A stretch of 5,821 nt of DNA from CAYRGQ01 sp964444885 (lineage in GTDB: Bacteria; Bacteroidota; Bacteroidia; Sphingobacteriales; Sphingobacteriaceae): NCBI GenBank assembly GCA_964444885.1, contig CAYUIZ010000160.1, positions 1-5,821 on the forward strand, given 5' to 3'. The stretch's first letter is position 1, and each line of letters starts with the position of its first letter. The position numbers and the translations under genes were made by a program. Positions 5,715-5,821 of this stretch are shown here, piece after piece. The notes beneath the pieces were generated by a model, which was not told the DNA's origin, searched no databases, and saw nothing but the letters and a program-made list of their open reading frames with translations.

Positions 5715-5821
5715 ATGAGCACGAAGAAAACAGGTAATCCCGAAAACATGTATCCCACGCCACCCTTCGGCAACCAAGCGCAGGAGGTGCCTGGCGTAGG
5801 CGCGAAAATGAATCCCGTGCC
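5715..5821 (+). CDS. YghA-type short-chain dehydrogenase/reductase (N-terminal part only)
   Basis: The first 35 codons of a plus-strand gene are present; it is cut by the right edge. The sequence starts MSTKKTGNPENMYPTPPFGN and continues QAQEVPGVGAKMNPVP. The pattern [YP]-P-x-PPF...Q...PG...KMNPVPD is the distinctive N-terminal extension of the YghA/YhdF/GSP39 group of NAD(P)-dependent short-chain dehydrogenases, which precedes the Rossmann TGxxxGIG motif. These are often annotated as general stress or glucose 1-dehydrogenase-like oxidoreductases; the physiological substrate is generally unknown. A purine-rich AGAGAGA stretch lies 5-11 nt before the ATG and could act as a weak ribosome-binding site. 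The Rossmann fold and catalytic Ser-Tyr-Lys residues lie outside the window. The Met at residue 12 is an alternative start. Confidence 0.8.
   Translation, partial: MSTKKTGNPENMYPTPPFGNQAQEVPGVGAKMNPV

Overview
The window looks like chromosomal DNA from a member of the Bacteroidota, possibly a Sphingobacteriales/Cytophagales-type organism with moderately high GC. This rests on a perfect TAnnTTTG-type -7 element, the scarcity of Shine-Dalgarno sequences, the small Cys-containing protein typical of that phylum, and the DUF7218/Rho_N and DUF4142 proteins. Genus placement is not possible from sequence alone. No RNA genes, CRISPR arrays or mobile elements were seen.

Left part (about 1-3731, all minus strand): a probable copper-handling operon read right to left. 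A Bacteroidota-type promoter (3724-3731) precedes a 122-aa exported Cys-rich protein that starts with TTG. Next come a lipoprotein with two tandem YtkA/FixH-like domains, a TonB-dependent outer-membrane receptor 6 nt downstream of it, and the start of an MbnP-like lipoprotein cut by the window edge. The receptor carries C100-x3-M104 and H283-x-M285, the same ligand set and nearly the same spacing as described for the copper receptor OprC of Pseudomonas. The inferred scheme is that surface or periplasmic Met/His/Cys lipoproteins bind copper, the receptor imports it across the outer membrane with TonB energy, and the MbnP-like protein receives or buffers it. The 199-nt gap before the lipoprotein holds a 34-codon Cys-containing ORF and an inverted repeat that may be regulatory.

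Right part (about 3819-5821): a stress-type gene set. On the minus strand are a small DUF7218/Rho_N protein, a very acidic low-complexity 148-aa protein, and a DUF4142 ferritin-like lipoprotein, closed by a clear intrinsic terminator (3821-3852) that separates this set from the copper operon. A 300-nt divergent intergenic region (5415-5714) leads to the plus-strand start of a YghA-type short-chain dehydrogenase, cut by the right edge.

The candidate system of most interest is the Bacteroidota copper-uptake operon: an OprC-like receptor, a tandem-YtkA lipoprotein, an MbnP-like protein and a small CxxxC leader protein. Its parts resemble known families, but I do not know of an experimental description of this combination.
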